Source of the DNA: Natrialba aegyptia DSM 13077
GTDB lineage: Archaea; Halobacteriota; Halobacteria; Halobacteriales; Natrialbaceae
Direction: 5' to 3'
NCBI RefSeq assembly: GCF_000337535.1
Contig: NZ_AOIP01000029.1
Location: 53,615 to 117,614 of the forward strand
DNA length: 64,000 bases
Shown here: in pieces, positions 6,943 through 16,536 of the stretch
Position numbering within the stretch: position 1 is the first letter of the stretch
Layout of the letters: each line of letters starts with the position of its first letter
Program-made: the position numbers and the translations under genes
The notes under the pieces: model-generated
Databases searched by the model: none
Told to the model about the DNA's origin: nothing
Seen by the model: the letters and a program-made list of their open reading frames with translations, nothing else

Positions 6943-7896
6943 CTACTCGGCCGTCGGTGCGGGATGGAGGTACTGCTCGAGCGAGTTCACGACGAGGTCG
7001 CGAAAGCGGTCGTAGTCGGCGTCGGTCGCGACCGACCCGTTCGGCGGCGCGTCGGTGAGACCCTGTCCGTCACAGACCAGCGCGCCGCGGGCGAGGTCGC
7101 TGTCGGTGGCGACCTCGAGGTGGTAGGCGTTCGTCTCGAGCACGGCGGGGTCGGCGATGGCGGCGATAACGAGCGCGTCGTGGATGGCGGCCGATTCGAT
7201 GCCGTATTTCGCTAACCGGTCCGCGTCGTAGTAGGTGAGCCACTCCCGGATCGAGCGGCCGATCGGGTCGTCCCGCGGGAGCGAGTCGAGCAGGTTCGGC
7301 GGGAGCGTGGCGGTTCTGGTCACGTCGAGGCCGACGATCGTCGGCGAGAGGTCTTGCACGACGCGGGCCGCGGCGTGGGGGTCGGTGTGGAAGTTGGCCT
7401 CGGAGAGCGGAGTCACGTTCCCCTGGCTGAACGCAGCGCCGCCCATGACGACGAGTTCGTCGAGCAGGTCGGGGAGGTCGGGTTCGAGCGCGAGCGCGAG
7501 GGCGACGTTCGTCAGCGGCGCGATTGCGGCGAGGGTGAGGTCGCCCGCATGCTCGCGCGCTTGCTCGACGATGAACTGCGCGGCGTGCGTGTCGATGGGG
7601 GCGGTCGCGGCCGTCGGTTCGGGCAGATCGCCGCGGATGCCGCCGGGGCCGTGAATATCCGTCGAGGTCCGGAGGTCGACGGTCAACGGACGCGTTGCGC
7701 CCTTCGCGACGGGGATGTCGGTTCGGTCGACGAGTTCGAGGATCGCGCGGGCGTTGGCCGTCGTGTCGTCGACGGCGGCGTTCCCGTGGGCGGTCGAGAG
7801 GCCGACGACATCGAGGTCGTCGCGAGCGAGCGCCGCCAGAATCGCGACGGCGTCGTCGCAGCCGGGGTCGGTATCGAGCAACACTGGTCGGGACAT
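6943..7896 (-). CDS. Nucleoside hydrolase (inosine-uridine preferring type)
   Basis: The 317-aa protein begins with the calcium-binding signature DTDPGCDDA (residues 8-16), diagnostic for nucleoside N-ribohydrolases. Further family segments are LTNVALAL (about 127-134), MGGAAFSQGNVTP (about 150-162) and the C-terminal ligand region ESAAIHDALVIAAI. It would cleave ribonucleosides to free base and ribose in the cytoplasm, for purine or pyrimidine salvage. The length is normal for the family. Base preference (purine, pyrimidine or both) cannot be told from sequence alone. Confidence 0.93.
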   Translation of the reverse strand: MSRPVLLDTDPGCDDAVAILAALARDDLDVVGLSTAHGNAAVDDTTANARAILELVDRTDIPVAKGATRPLTVDLRTSTDIHGPGGIRGDLPEPTAATAPIDTHAAQFIVEQAREHAGDLTLAAIAPLTNVALALALEPDLPDLLDELVVMGGAAFSQGNVTPLSEANFHTDPHAAARVVQDLSPTIVGLDVTRTATLPPNLLDSLPRDDPIGRSIREWLTYYDADRLAKYGIESAAIHDALVIAAIADPAVLETNAYHLEVATDSDLARGALVCDGQGLTDAPPNGSVATDADYDRFRDLVVNSLEQYLHPAPTAE

Positions 7897-7966
7897 ACTG
7901 GAGAGGTCGGCACCGGGAAGGGATAAAACGCCGGTCGCCCGCCGTCCGGAGACGAGTTCAGGATGT

Positions 7967-9280
7967 TCACTCGGTCACGCTTCCGTCGGCGAGGAGGGCG
8001 ACCGCCTCTGGAATCCGGTCGAGCATCCCTCTCGCGAGGAGATATCGGGCGTACCCGTTCGCGAGTTCCCAGCGCCGTTCCTCGTCGGTGGTCGACGAAC
8101 GGCGTTCGAGCCCCCGATCCCCGGCGGCGAGCAGGTCTCGGCTCTCCGAGAGGAACAGCCGTGCGAGCGGCTTCGGGTCGGTTTCGAGCCGGTTTTCGAG
8201 TCGGTCCAGCGCCTCCCGTTTGGCCTCGTCGATCGGGGTGGGATCGAGTTCGTCCGTTCCGTCGGTTTCGATGCGCTCGCGTTCGTCGCGCGCGGCTGCG
8301 AGCCGGAGCCAGGACAGCGCGAGCGTGACGGTACCGTGGACTTCGTATCCGTTCTCGACGTGTCTGTCGGCGGTACTGGTGGGCGATCGTCCGGCGGACG
8401 AACGCGAGTACAGCGCCGAGTGAACGTCGCGTCGATCGTCGGCGAACTCGGCGGTGTCGAGGCGCGTCTCCCACTCCTGGTGGTCGTCCCGGAGGTCGCG
8501 AATCCGTTCGTTCAGTTCGGCACGGCTTTCGGCCAGCGAGTTACGAATGTCGGAGCCACCGGTATCTCGTTCGCGAAGCGCGTCGCGGTAGGCCTTCGCA
8601 TCGCGAACGCGCAAGCGACTCCGCTGGACGTCGCCGTACACCCGCGCGACCCGTTCGGCACGGCTCGTTTTGCCGTGGGATTCGATATCCGTCTCTTGCC
8701 GGCGCGAGAGCCCCTGCTCAGCCTGCGATAGACTGTACTCGACGGACCGACCGTAGGCGAGGAACGTCTCGATATCGGCCGTCTCGTAGGTGAACTGCTC
8801 CGTGACCGCTGCCGTCTCTTCGAGCCCGTCCGCGACGCCCGCGGTCGGATCGGCGTCGAACTCGTCGAGGCGCGACCGCGCGTACGCCTCCGCGGTCGCC
8901 GCCTGGGAGAGGTGATACCCCGCCGACTCGACCGTACTGACGACCGGCGGCTCCGTCGGGAGCGCGTCGGCGAACTCGGCGGCGGTCTCGAGTTGCCGCC
9001 CGGTGATCGTAGTCCGTTCAGCGGGTGGTTCCATCCGGTCCCAGGCCGCGAGACCGGACGCGGCGTGATCGGCGATTTCGTCGGCGGTTTCCTCGAGAGA
9101 CGCGGTCGTGGTTTCGACGGCCGGGGGAACGTCGGGGATCTCCCGCCGTCGAGTGCGACCGTACGCGGCTCGATCCGGAAGTACGCTGAAGACGGTCGAA
9201 CAACCCGCCAGCGCGACCGTTCCGGCCGCCGCGGTTCCGGTGAGAAACGCTCTCCGAGAGGACGATGATGGGCGGCGCAT
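7967..9280 (-). CDS. Tat-exported lipoprotein of unknown function
   Basis: The 437-aa protein has a twin-arginine signal (RR at 9-10, FLTGTAAAGTVALAG) ending in a lipobox LAGC with Cys27, so it should be anchored outside the membrane. The mature part is strongly alpha-helical and charged, with repeated Glu/Arg/Ala-rich segments that could form helical hairpins, and has no enzymatic motif. It lies 70 nt upstream of the nucleoside hydrolase gene in the same orientation. A role as solute-binding helper for nucleoside uptake is only speculation. Confidence 0.75.
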   Translation of the reverse strand: MRRPSSSSRRAFLTGTAAAGTVALAGCSTVFSVLPDRAAYGRTRRREIPDVPPAVETTTASLEETADEIADHAASGLAAWDRMEPPAERTTITGRQLETAAEFADALPTEPPVVSTVESAGYHLSQAATAEAYARSRLDEFDADPTAGVADGLEETAAVTEQFTYETADIETFLAYGRSVEYSLSQAEQGLSRRQETDIESHGKTSRAERVARVYGDVQRSRLRVRDAKAYRDALRERDTGGSDIRNSLAESRAELNERIRDLRDDHQEWETRLDTAEFADDRRDVHSALYSRSSAGRSPTSTADRHVENGYEVHGTVTLALSWLRLAAARDERERIETDGTDELDPTPIDEAKREALDRLENRLETDPKPLARLFLSESRDLLAAGDRGLERRSSTTDEERRWELANGYARYLLARGMLDRIPEAVALLADGSVTE

Positions 9281-9381
9281 ACGCGTTCAAAATTCAGGTT
9301 GGTTGAAATGTATTCCGGTCGCCGATCGCCTCGTAGTCGACGACGCTAACCCGCTCGAGCGGTTCACTCGACCTACCAGCG

Positions 9382-10245
9382 ATGCGCGCGTTTCGACTCG
9401 CCTACGACGGCACCGCCTATCACGGCTTCCAGCGCCAGCCCGACGTGGCCACCGTCGAGGACGATCTCTTCGACGCGCTACGCTCGCTCTCCGTCCTCGC
9501 CTCCAAGGCCGACAAACCGGCGGGCTACGCCGCCGCCGGACGAACCGACGCGGGCGTTTCCGCGCTCGCCCAGACGGTCGCGTTCGACGCGCCCGACTGG
9601 CTCACCCCGCGGGCGTTGAACAGCGATCTCCCCGCGGACATCCGCGCCTGGGCGGCCGCCGACGCCCCCGACGAGTTCCACGCGACCCACCACGCGCGCC
9701 GGCGCGAGTACACCTACCAGTTGCACGCACCGCCCGCGGACGACGCACCACGGCGGTCGGGCACCGCCGACAGCACCGGCGACCCCGACCGCGCCGTCGA
9801 CGACGACCGATTCCAGCGCGCCTGCCACGCCCTCTCCGGCGATCACGACTTCCACAACCTCACGCCGGACGACCACAACACGGAGCGATCCCCGACGCTG
9901 ACCGCAACGCGGGACGCCGAGTTCATCGTCATCACCGTCACCGCCGGCGGGTTCTCTCGCGAACTCGTTCGCCGACTCGTCTCGCTAGCATGGGCGGTCG
10001 GCACCGGCGACGCACCGCTCGAAAAGGTCGAGCGCGCGCTCGGCCCCGAGCCGTTGCCCGGGCACGAGGGCATCGCCCCGGCACCGCCGGAGCCACTCGT
10101 CCTGACTGACGTGCGCTATCCTGAACTCGAATTCGAGGTGGATTCGCAGGCGGCCGAGAGCGCGCGGGCGGTGTTCGAGACGAGACGGATCGAGCGACAC
10201 ACCGGCTCGCGGGTGGCGCGAACCGTCGCGGACGGCCTCCAGTAA
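9382..10245 (+). CDS. truA: tRNA pseudouridine(38-40) synthase TruA
   Basis: The 287-aa protein has the TruA motifs: RLAYDGTAYHGFQRQP at the N-terminus, the catalytic loop AAGRTDAGVSALAQ with the nucleophilic Asp (about 57), RREYTYQL (about 110-117) and FSRELVRRLV near 195. It isomerises uridines in the anticodon stem-loop of tRNAs. An insert of about 25 acidic residues follows LHAPPADDAPRR, typical of haloarchaea. It stands alone, divergent from the lipoprotein gene. Confidence 0.93.
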   Translation: MRAFRLAYDGTAYHGFQRQPDVATVEDDLFDALRSLSVLASKADKPAGYAAAGRTDAGVSALAQTVAFDAPDWLTPRALNSDLPADIRAWAAADAPDEFHATHHARRREYTYQLHAPPADDAPRRSGTADSTGDPDRAVDDDRFQRACHALSGDHDFHNLTPDDHNTERSPTLTATRDAEFIVITVTAGGFSRELVRRLVSLAWAVGTGDAPLEKVERALGPEPLPGHEGIAPAPPEPLVLTDVRYPELEFEVDSQAAESARAVFETRRIERHTGSRVARTVADGLQ

Positions 10246-10313
10246 CCCGGAGGTATCACGCCGCGGTGGACGCGGGGCCGGCGAGGCCGCCGGGACCGCC
10301 GAGACGACGGACC

Positions 10314-10321
10314 CTTTTTAT
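10314..10321 (+). promoter_or_regulatory. TATA box for the small membrane protein gene
   Basis: CTTTTTAT is centred about 26 nt before the ATG at 10344, the spacing of haloarchaeal leaderless promoters. This favours the ATG at 10344 over the in-frame upstream starts. Confidence 0.55.
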
Positions 10322-10343
10322 GCCGCGGTTCACACGTCGAATC

Positions 10344-10589
10344 ATGGAACTCTCTCCGGAGGAGTACGGTGCGTACTGGCGCGCGTCGATTCGCGTTGCG
10401 GCCGGGATCGTGATCGTCGTCCTCGGGTCGCAGGCCGTCGTCGCGCCGCTGCTTTCCTATCCGAACCCGCCAGCAATTGCACTCGGGGTCCTCCTGTTCG
10501 TCGCGATCGTCTTCGTCGGCTGTTTTCTCGCGATGTTAGGCGTTGCGCGCGCCGTCCGGACCGCCGTCGACGTCGAACTCCGCGGGTAA
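10344..10589 (+). CDS. Small two-helix membrane protein
   Basis: The protein has 81 aa and begins MELSPEEYGAYWRASIRVAA. It has two transmembrane helices (about 18-38 and 45-68), a conserved-looking Pro-Asn-Pro-Pro loop between them and a short basic end. No family or function is recognised. It converges with the M28 peptidase gene, whose stop is 36 nt away. Confidence 0.7.
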   Translation: MELSPEEYGAYWRASIRVAAGIVIVVLGSQAVVAPLLSYPNPPAIALGVLLFVAIVFVGCFLAMLGVARAVRTAVDVELRG

Positions 10590-10624
10590 CGATTCGTCCG
10601 TCGTCGGCGGTGACCGGTGGCCGC

Positions 10625-12038
10625 TCACTCCCACCCAGTCGGCCAGATCGAGGCCGCGCGCATCCCCGGTTCGTACGCCTGCGCCTCGAGGCGCTCGCGG
10701 AGTTCAGTCTCGTCGACCCGCGCGATTTCCGTCGCCGTCAACTCGCGCACCAGCAACGCCGTCAGGATGGCGTGTTCGCGCAGCGTTCGCGGGTCGACCT
10801 TGTCGCGGGTGTCGGCCGCCGTGTGCCCCCAACCGCGGCCGCGCTCGCCGCCCGCGGGCGGTTCGCTGTGGAGTTGGAGCGCGGGCACGCCGTCTCGCAG
10901 GAACGGCCAATGGTCGCTGAACGGGTGCGGGTCCGGTTCGTGGACGATCGGCTGGCCGGCGTCGGTCGCGACCGCGTCCGCGAGGTCCTCGAGTTCACCC
11001 GAGCCGTGCGAAAACGCCTGCAGGTCTCGGAACCGACCGGCACCGTCGACGTTGACCACGGCGCGGATCGACGCCGGTGCCGGATGCAGGTCGTCCGCGA
11101 GCGCTTCCGCGCCGAGAAGCCCGATCTCCTCGCAGCCGACGCCGGCGATTCGGACTCGACAGTCGAGTTCGTCCGCGATGGCGGCGAGCATCGCCGTTGC
11201 GCCGACGACGGTGGCGATACCGCAGCCGTTATCGAGTGCCCCTTCGCCGACGTCGTGAGCGTCGTAGTGGGCGAGGACGAGCACCGCCTCGTCGGTGGCG
11301 GGACCGAGGGTCCCGCGGACGTTCTGACTCGTGCCGGCGGTCGTCTCGGCGTCGACGCGAAGGCGAGCGTCCCGATTCCGACCCGCGTACTCGCCGAGCC
11401 AGTCGCCGGTCTCGGCGCTGACGCCGACCGCGGGAATCTCCGCTTCGCCGTCGAATCGGAGAGCTCCAGTCGGCGGCAGTTGTCCGGGGACGTGATTCGC
11501 GAAGACGAACCCCGCCGCCCCCGCCTCGACCGCGTGCCCGTACTTCTCCATCCGGTGGACGAACCGCTGCGAACCGGGCGTCGTCGTACTCGCGACCGCG
11601 ATCGCGCCCTCCAAGTCCGCCGCCTCGATTTCGGCCGGCGTGCCGTAGCCGACGTCGACCAGCGGTCCCGCGAGTTCACCCGCCGGCGAGTACGGGAGCG
11701 CGACCGTCTCGAACGCTCGTTCGCCCGACGGCCCCTCGGTGTCGACCGCGAGCGACGAGGACCCCCGCTTCCAGTATCGCATCCCGAACTCGTCGAGTCG
11801 CACGTCCTCGAGTCCGGCGTCGGCGAGCGCGTCGCGGACGAACTCGGCGGCGCGGCGTTCGCCGGGCGAGCCGCCCGTTCGGTTCGGGAGTTCGGTCAGG
11901 TTCGTCAGCAGGTTCCAAGGGCGGTCGTCGGTCCAGGCGCGGCCGATCGCCCGTTCGATCGCTGCCGATTCGAGCAGGGTGGTCGGTTTCCGACCGGCCG
12001 GTCTCTCGTCGGGCGATTGCGGGTCGCGGTCGTCCATA
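10625..12038 (-). CDS. M28 family metallopeptidase
   Basis: The protein starts at MDDRDPQSPDERP (470 aa). The second half carries the two-zinc M28 centre: HYDAHDVGEGALDNGCG (His and bridging Asp), GVGCEEIGLLGAE with the catalytic Glu pair, VVNVDGAGR (Asp) and a C-terminal HTAADTRDKVD (His). A PA-domain-like insert (AIAVASTTTPG to FVFANHVPGQ) precedes the catalytic part. There is no signal peptide, so it is probably a cytoplasmic aminopeptidase or carboxypeptidase. It diverges from the oligoendopeptidase F gene, making a peptide-degrading pair. Confidence 0.9.
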
Positions 12039-12154
12039 CCGGGACATTCACTCGAACGCACAAAAGCGCACGTGCGGCCGCAGGAACCGCCGAATCGGTG
12101 TCGTCAGATACGGGGTTCGATACCCTTTACCACCTTCGTTCCGAAACCGCGGCT

Positions 12155-13966
12155 ATGAGTTCCGTTCCAGAGCGGTCCGAGATCGACCAGGAGTACACCT
12201 GGGACCTAGAGAGCGTGTACGCGAGCGACGACGAGTGGGAGGAAGCCTACGAGACGGTCGCCGAGCGCGTCGAGGAGTTACAGCACTACGAAGGGCAGAC
12301 GACCGACGACGCCGAAACGCTGCTGTCCGTCCTCGAACTGCGCGATTCGGTCATGCGCGAAGTGTCGACGGTCGCGGCCTACGCCCGCATGCGCCGCGAC
12401 GAAGATACGACCGACCAGCAGTACCAGGCGCTTGCAGCCCGCGCGCAGTCGCTTGCGGCCGACGCCCAGTCTGCGGCCTCCTTTATCGATCCCGAACTCC
12501 AGGAGCTGACCCGCGAAGCGTTCGACGAGCTAGTCGAAGCGGAACCGAAGCTGGCGACCTACGACCACTACGTCGACGACGTGCTTCGGATGAAACCCCA
12601 CACCCGCTCGGCGGAAGTTGAGGAACTGCTCGCGGATCTGAGCGAGGTCACCGGCGCGACCAGCGACGTGTACAACATGCTCTCGAACGCGGACATGACC
12701 TTCCCGTCGGCCGAAGACGCTGAAGGCCACCAAGTCGAGATCACCCAGAGCAACTTCACGAACCTGCTCAAGCGACCCGACCGCGAGTTCCGCCGGCGCG
12801 TGTACGAGAACTACTTCGACGAGTGGCAGTCGATGCGAAACACCGTGGCCACGACCTACAAAAACAGCGTCAAGGCGGACGTCAAGACCGCGCGAGCGCG
12901 CAACTACGACACGGCGCGCGAGGCCGCACTCGACGGCCCCAACGTTCCCGTCGAGGTCTACGATACGCTCGTCGAGAGCGTCAACGACAACCTCGACAAA
13001 CTCCACCGCCACGCCGAACTCAAGCGCCGGGCCCTCGGCGTCGACGACCTCCAGATGTGGGACCTCTACATGCCGCTGACCGGCGACGAGGGGCCAACTG
13101 TCGAGTACGATCAGGCCGCCGAGTACGTCGTCGACGCGCTCGAACCGCTCGGCGACCCGTACCAGTCCCGCGTCGACGAGGGACTGAACTCGCGCTGGGT
13201 CGACGTCTACGAAAACGAGGGCAAACAGTCGGGTGCCTACTCCAGCGGCACCTACGACACCCAGCCCTTCATCCTGATGAACTACCAGGACGACATCACC
13301 TCGATGTACACGCTGGCCCACGAACTCGGCCACTCGATGCACTCCCAGCTCACGAAGGACGAACAGCCGTTCGTCTACTCGGGTTACGAAATCTTCGTCG
13401 CCGAGGTCGCAAGCACCGTCAACGAGGCCCTGCTCACGAACCACCTCCTCGAAACCGTCGAGGACCCCGAGTTCAGAACGCACGTCCTGAACGAGTTCTT
13501 AGAGCGCGTCCGCTCGACGCTCTACCGGCAGACCCTCTTCGCAGAGTTCGAACACGAGGCCCACCGGCTCGAGGAGGCGGGCGAACCGCTCACCCCGGAT
13601 CGGCTGGACGAACTCTACGGCGGACTCAAAGGCGAGTACTACGAGCCCGCGGTCGTCGACGACCGCATCGCCCGCGAGTGGATGCGCATCCCGCACTTCT
13701 ACCGCGCGTTCTACGTCTACCAGTACGCGACCGGCATCTCGGCCGCGCTGGCCATCGTCGACGGAATTCTTCCCGATGGAGCCGGCGGCGAACCGGACCG
13801 CGACGCCGCCGCGTCCTACCGCGAGTTCCTCCGGCAGGGCTCGCGCGAGTATCCGCTCGACCTCCTGCGGGTCGCCGGCGTCGACATGAGCAGTGCCGAC
13901 CCGATCGATCGCGCGCTCTCGACCTACGGCGACCGACTCGACGAACTCGAAGCGCTGCTCGAGTAA
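12155..13966 (+). CDS. pepF: Oligoendopeptidase F (M3B)
   Basis: The 603-aa protein has the zinc motif HELGHSMHS at residues 389-397 with the third ligand region EVASTVNEALL downstream, plus the C-terminal substrate loop YQYATGISAALAI typical for PepF. It cleaves peptides of about 7-17 residues in the cytoplasm, downstream of the proteasome. The reading frame stays open far upstream, but the first residues conserved in the family (QEYTWDLESVYASD) sit just after the ATG at 12155, so this start is chosen. PanB follows on the same strand. Confidence 0.95.
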   Translation: MSSVPERSEIDQEYTWDLESVYASDDEWEEAYETVAERVEELQHYEGQTTDDAETLLSVLELRDSVMREVSTVAAYARMRRDEDTTDQQYQALAARAQSLAADAQSAASFIDPELQELTREAFDELVEAEPKLATYDHYVDDVLRMKPHTRSAEVEELLADLSEVTGATSDVYNMLSNADMTFPSAEDAEGHQVEITQSNFTNLLKRPDREFRRRVYENYFDEWQSMRNTVATTYKNSVKADVKTARARNYDTAREAALDGPNVPVEVYDTLVESVNDNLDKLHRHAELKRRALGVDDLQMWDLYMPLTGDEGPTVEYDQAAEYVVDALEPLGDPYQSRVDEGLNSRWVDVYENEGKQSGAYSSGTYDTQPFILMNYQDDITSMYTLAHELGHSMHSQLTKDEQPFVYSGYEIFVAEVASTVNEALLTNHLLETVEDPEFRTHVLNEFLERVRSTLYRQTLFAEFEHEAHRLEEAGEPLTPDRLDELYGGLKGEYYEPAVVDDRIAREWMRIPHFYRAFYVYQYATGISAALAIVDGILPDGAGGEPDRDAAASYREFLRQGSREYPLDLLRVAGVDMSSADPIDRALSTYGDRLDELEALLE

Positions 13967-14083
13967 CGGTCCGTCGTCGGCCATCCGAACCACAGGTTAT
14001 CACGCTCGTGTAGCTCGTTCGGGTATTACCAAACCGTGAGTAGGCGGCCGCGGCGTTCGAAAACCGTCCGCGACCCAAAGGCA

Positions 14084-14091
14084 CATTTATC
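14084..14091 (+). promoter_or_regulatory. TATA box of the PAN gene
   Basis: CATTTATC is centred about 31 nt upstream of the ATG at 14119 and supports a start near there, with a leader of a few nucleotides. Confidence 0.45.
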
Positions 14092-14118
14092 GTCGGGGAC
14101 TTATCCGTGCACGTCAAG

Positions 14119-15351
14119 ATGTCTCGAAGCCCGTCTCTCCCCGAACGACCTCACCGCGATATCGACCCCGATCTCCCCGACGACGAGCGGCTCGAGGCGC
14201 TTCGTGGCCACTACACGGAACTCGTTGATGTCAACGCACAACTCGAAGAGCAACTCGAAGACACCGACGAGCGCCGCGAGGACCTTCGCGAGCGCGTCGA
14301 CCGCGTCGAACGCGAAAACGAGACGCTCAAGAGTTCGTCGCTGTACATCGCGAGCGTCGAGGACGTAGTCGGCGACGGCGAGGTCGTCGTCAAGCAACAC
14401 GGCAACAATCAGGAGGTGCTCACCGAGGTTTCCCCGCGCATCGCAGAGCGTGTCGAAGCCGGCGACCGCGTCGCCGTCAACGATTCCTTTTCCATCCAGT
14501 CGATCCTCGATACCGAGACCGACGCGCGCGCACAGGCGATGGAGATCACCGACCGCCCCGCCGTCAGCTACGAGGACATCGGCGGCATCGACGACCAGAT
14601 TCGGGAGGTCCGGGAAGCCGTCGAACAGCCCCTGACCCAACCCGAACGCTTCGAGGAAGTCGGTATCGACCCGCCGAGCGGCGTCCTGCTCCACGGCCCG
14701 CCGGGCACCGGGAAGACCATGCTCGCCAAGGCCGTCGCCAACCAGACCGACGCCACCTTCATCAAGATGGCCGGCTCCGAACTCGTGCGCAAGTTCATCG
14801 GTGAGGGCTCGCGGCTCGTCCGCGACCTCTTCGAACTCGCTCGCGAGCGCGAACCGGCAATCATCTTCATCGACGAAATCGACGCGGTCGCGACCACGCG
14901 AACCGAATCCAAGACCTCCGGTGACGCGGAAGTCCAGCGAACCATGATGCAACTCCTCTCCGAGATGGACGGCTTCGAGGCCCGCGGGGAAATCCGCATC
15001 ATCGCCGCGACCAACCGCTTCGACATGCTCGACCGTGCGATCCTTCGTCCCGGTCGCTTCGACCGTCTGATCGAAGTGCCGGAACCGGACCGCGACGGCC
15101 GCGAGCAGATTCTCAAGATTCACACGCGCGGCATGAACGTCGCTGACGGGGTCGACTTCGCCGATCTGGCCGACGAGACCGGGGGCTACTCCGGTGCCGA
15201 AATCGAAAGCCTCGCCACCGAGGCCGGAATGTTTGCTATCCGACACGACCGCGACGAGGTCCACCACGAGGACTTCGTCGACGCCTTCGATAAGATCGAG
15301 ACGGACGATTCGAGCGACGTTATCTCCTCTGCGGGCTACTTCTACCAGTAA
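14119..15351 (+). CDS. panB: Proteasome-activating nucleotidase, PanB-like
   Basis: The 410-aa AAA+ ATPase has an N-terminal coiled coil (about 22-72), an OB-fold domain (about 75-135), the Walker A motif GPPGTGKT at 193-200, Walker B IIFIDEIDA near 250, the second region of homology AATNRFDMLDRAILRPGRFD and a C-terminal hydrophobic-Tyr-X tail (FYQ) that docks into the 20S proteasome. The N-terminus MSRSPSLPERPH is like the second haloarchaeal PAN paralogue (PanB/Pan2) rather than PanA. It unfolds proteins for degradation in the cytosol. A GTG 12 nt upstream is in frame, but the ATG fits the family. Confidence 0.95.
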   Translation: MSRSPSLPERPHRDIDPDLPDDERLEALRGHYTELVDVNAQLEEQLEDTDERREDLRERVDRVERENETLKSSSLYIASVEDVVGDGEVVVKQHGNNQEVLTEVSPRIAERVEAGDRVAVNDSFSIQSILDTETDARAQAMEITDRPAVSYEDIGGIDDQIREVREAVEQPLTQPERFEEVGIDPPSGVLLHGPPGTGKTMLAKAVANQTDATFIKMAGSELVRKFIGEGSRLVRDLFELAREREPAIIFIDEIDAVATTRTESKTSGDAEVQRTMMQLLSEMDGFEARGEIRIIAATNRFDMLDRAILRPGRFDRLIEVPEPDRDGREQILKIHTRGMNVADGVDFADLADETGGYSGAEIESLATEAGMFAIRHDRDEVHHEDFVDAFDKIETDDSSDVISSAGYFYQ

Positions 15352-15411
15352 CACCGGTATCGACGCTGGATCGCAAGTCCTTACGCCGCTCGTCGCTGAT
15401 TCCACGGTAGC

Positions 15412-15891
15412 ATGAGTACGATTCGAATCGTTCAGGGCACCGGGGAAGCCCCGACAGCGATGGCCTCCTACGACGCCGCACTCGCGGCTGCCGGCGTCGA
15501 AAACTATAACCTCGTCTCCGTCTCCTCCGTGATTCCAGCCGACGTTGCCGTCGAAGACGTCGGAACCGCTCCGGAGCTCGGCCCCGCCGGAGAACGGCTC
15601 ACAGTCGTCGAGGCCTGTGCGACGACCGCCGGACCCGGTCAGGTCAGCGCCGCACTCGCCTGGTCCCGTGCCGACGACTCCGGTCCCGGTCTGTTCTACG
15701 AAGTCGCCGGCGAAACCGACCCGGAGGACGTCGAGCACCGCGTTCTCGAGGGGTTAGCCGCCGGCCAGGACCTCCGTGAGTGGTCGTTCGGCGAGCCACG
15801 CGTCGCCGTCGAACACAGTCAGTCCGAGTCGGGCGTCTACACCACGTCGCTCGTCCTCGCCGTCTACGGCGAGAGTGAGCCGATCTGTTGA
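15412..15891 (+). CDS. pdaD: Pyruvoyl-dependent arginine decarboxylase
   Basis: The 159-aa protein belongs to the PvlArgDC family. The self-cleavage site is the Ser-Ser pair S38-S39 in NLVSVSSVIPAD; cleavage turns S39 into the pyruvoyl cofactor. A later catalytic Glu lies in GLFYEVAGE. It makes agmatine from arginine; in archaea agmatine is used for tRNA-Ile2 agmatidine and polyamine synthesis. The length is usual. It starts 60 nt after the PAN gene on the same strand and could be cotranscribed. Confidence 0.93.
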   Translation: MSTIRIVQGTGEAPTAMASYDAALAAAGVENYNLVSVSSVIPADVAVEDVGTAPELGPAGERLTVVEACATTAGPGQVSAALAWSRADDSGPGLFYEVAGETDPEDVEHRVLEGLAAGQDLREWSFGEPRVAVEHSQSESGVYTTSLVLAVYGESEPIC

Positions 15892-15931
15892 GAACCACTC
15901 CCGTCGCTGCGACTCCCGACACTGTCGCCGG

Positions 15932-15982
15932 CGTTACTACTATCACTACCACTACCACTACCGTTCTCATTACCACTACTAC
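15932..15982. repeat. Simple-sequence tract built on CACTAC/CACTAT
   Basis: Between the decarboxylase gene and the next gene the plus strand reads as irregular repeats of a (CACTAC)-like hexamer, with short runs such as ACTACCACTACCACTACC. Such a purine/pyrimidine-skewed microsatellite is unusual in this GC-rich background. It may vary in length between strains. Confidence 0.6.
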
Positions 15983-16113
15983 GCCAGTCTCGCCGCCGGT
16001 AACAGTCCGTCTCACTATCGCATCACCATTACCCCACCACACCCACCACATCAAAGAGTGTCCGAAGGCGAACCCTTTTGACCCGCCGGCCCCTGATAGC
16101 AGACAGGCTTCTC

Positions 16114-16506
16114 ATGAACGGAAATACGCCGTATGCAGGGCTTCCGGGGGAAACAGCTGCTGGTCAGCGCGCTGCGGCGGACATCCCCGACCTCTCGAGT
16201 TCACAAAAGCGGGTCCTTCACCGCGACGTCTCGCGGATCGCCGCCCGAACTCGCGAGTTCCTCCCGAACGAGTACGTCGTCGACGCCGATGTCTCGACGG
16301 GTGCGACCGGCCCACAGGTAACGGTTGCCGTTCGGCCGCCTGTCGGTCACGCTGTCAGTGCTGGGTTTACGCCGGAGATGGAGGACATCTCCGAGGAGAT
16401 TATCACGGCAGACGAGCGCGACGAGGTTGCCCGCGGGCTGGCTGCAAGCGCGGCACTGCAGGTGAAACGGGCGGTCAGCGATGCGGTGACGCCGACGGCG
16501 AAGTAA
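16114..16506 (+). CDS. Conserved haloarchaeal protein (DUF5811-like)
   Basis: The 130-aa soluble protein starts MNGNTPYAGLPG. A central segment SSSQKRVLHRDVSRIAARTREFLPNEY is helical, followed by beta strands VVDADVSTGATGPQVTVAVRPP and a C-terminal helix. It looks like a single-domain protein widespread in haloarchaea; the DUF5811 name is from memory. No catalytic motif or membrane segment is visible and the function is unknown. Confidence 0.75.
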   Translation: MNGNTPYAGLPGETAAGQRAAADIPDLSSSQKRVLHRDVSRIAARTREFLPNEYVVDADVSTGATGPQVTVAVRPPVGHAVSAGFTPEMEDISEEIITADERDEVARGLAASAALQVKRAVSDAVTPTAK

Positions 16507-16536
16507 CGGTCTCCGAACTGGAATCTCCATTTCTTC

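Noticed and set aside
10610..12154. Continuous frame extending the oligoendopeptidase F gene upstream to more than 1100 codons
   Set aside because: The extension is antisense to the M28 peptidase gene, and the conserved PepF N-terminus begins at 12155.
14101..15738. 545-codon minus-strand frame opposite PAN and the arginine decarboxylase
   Set aside because: It is an antisense shadow of two well-supported genes.
15932..15982. CACTAC tract considered as a CRISPR array
   Set aside because: Units are 6 bp without spacers; no cas genes are in the window.
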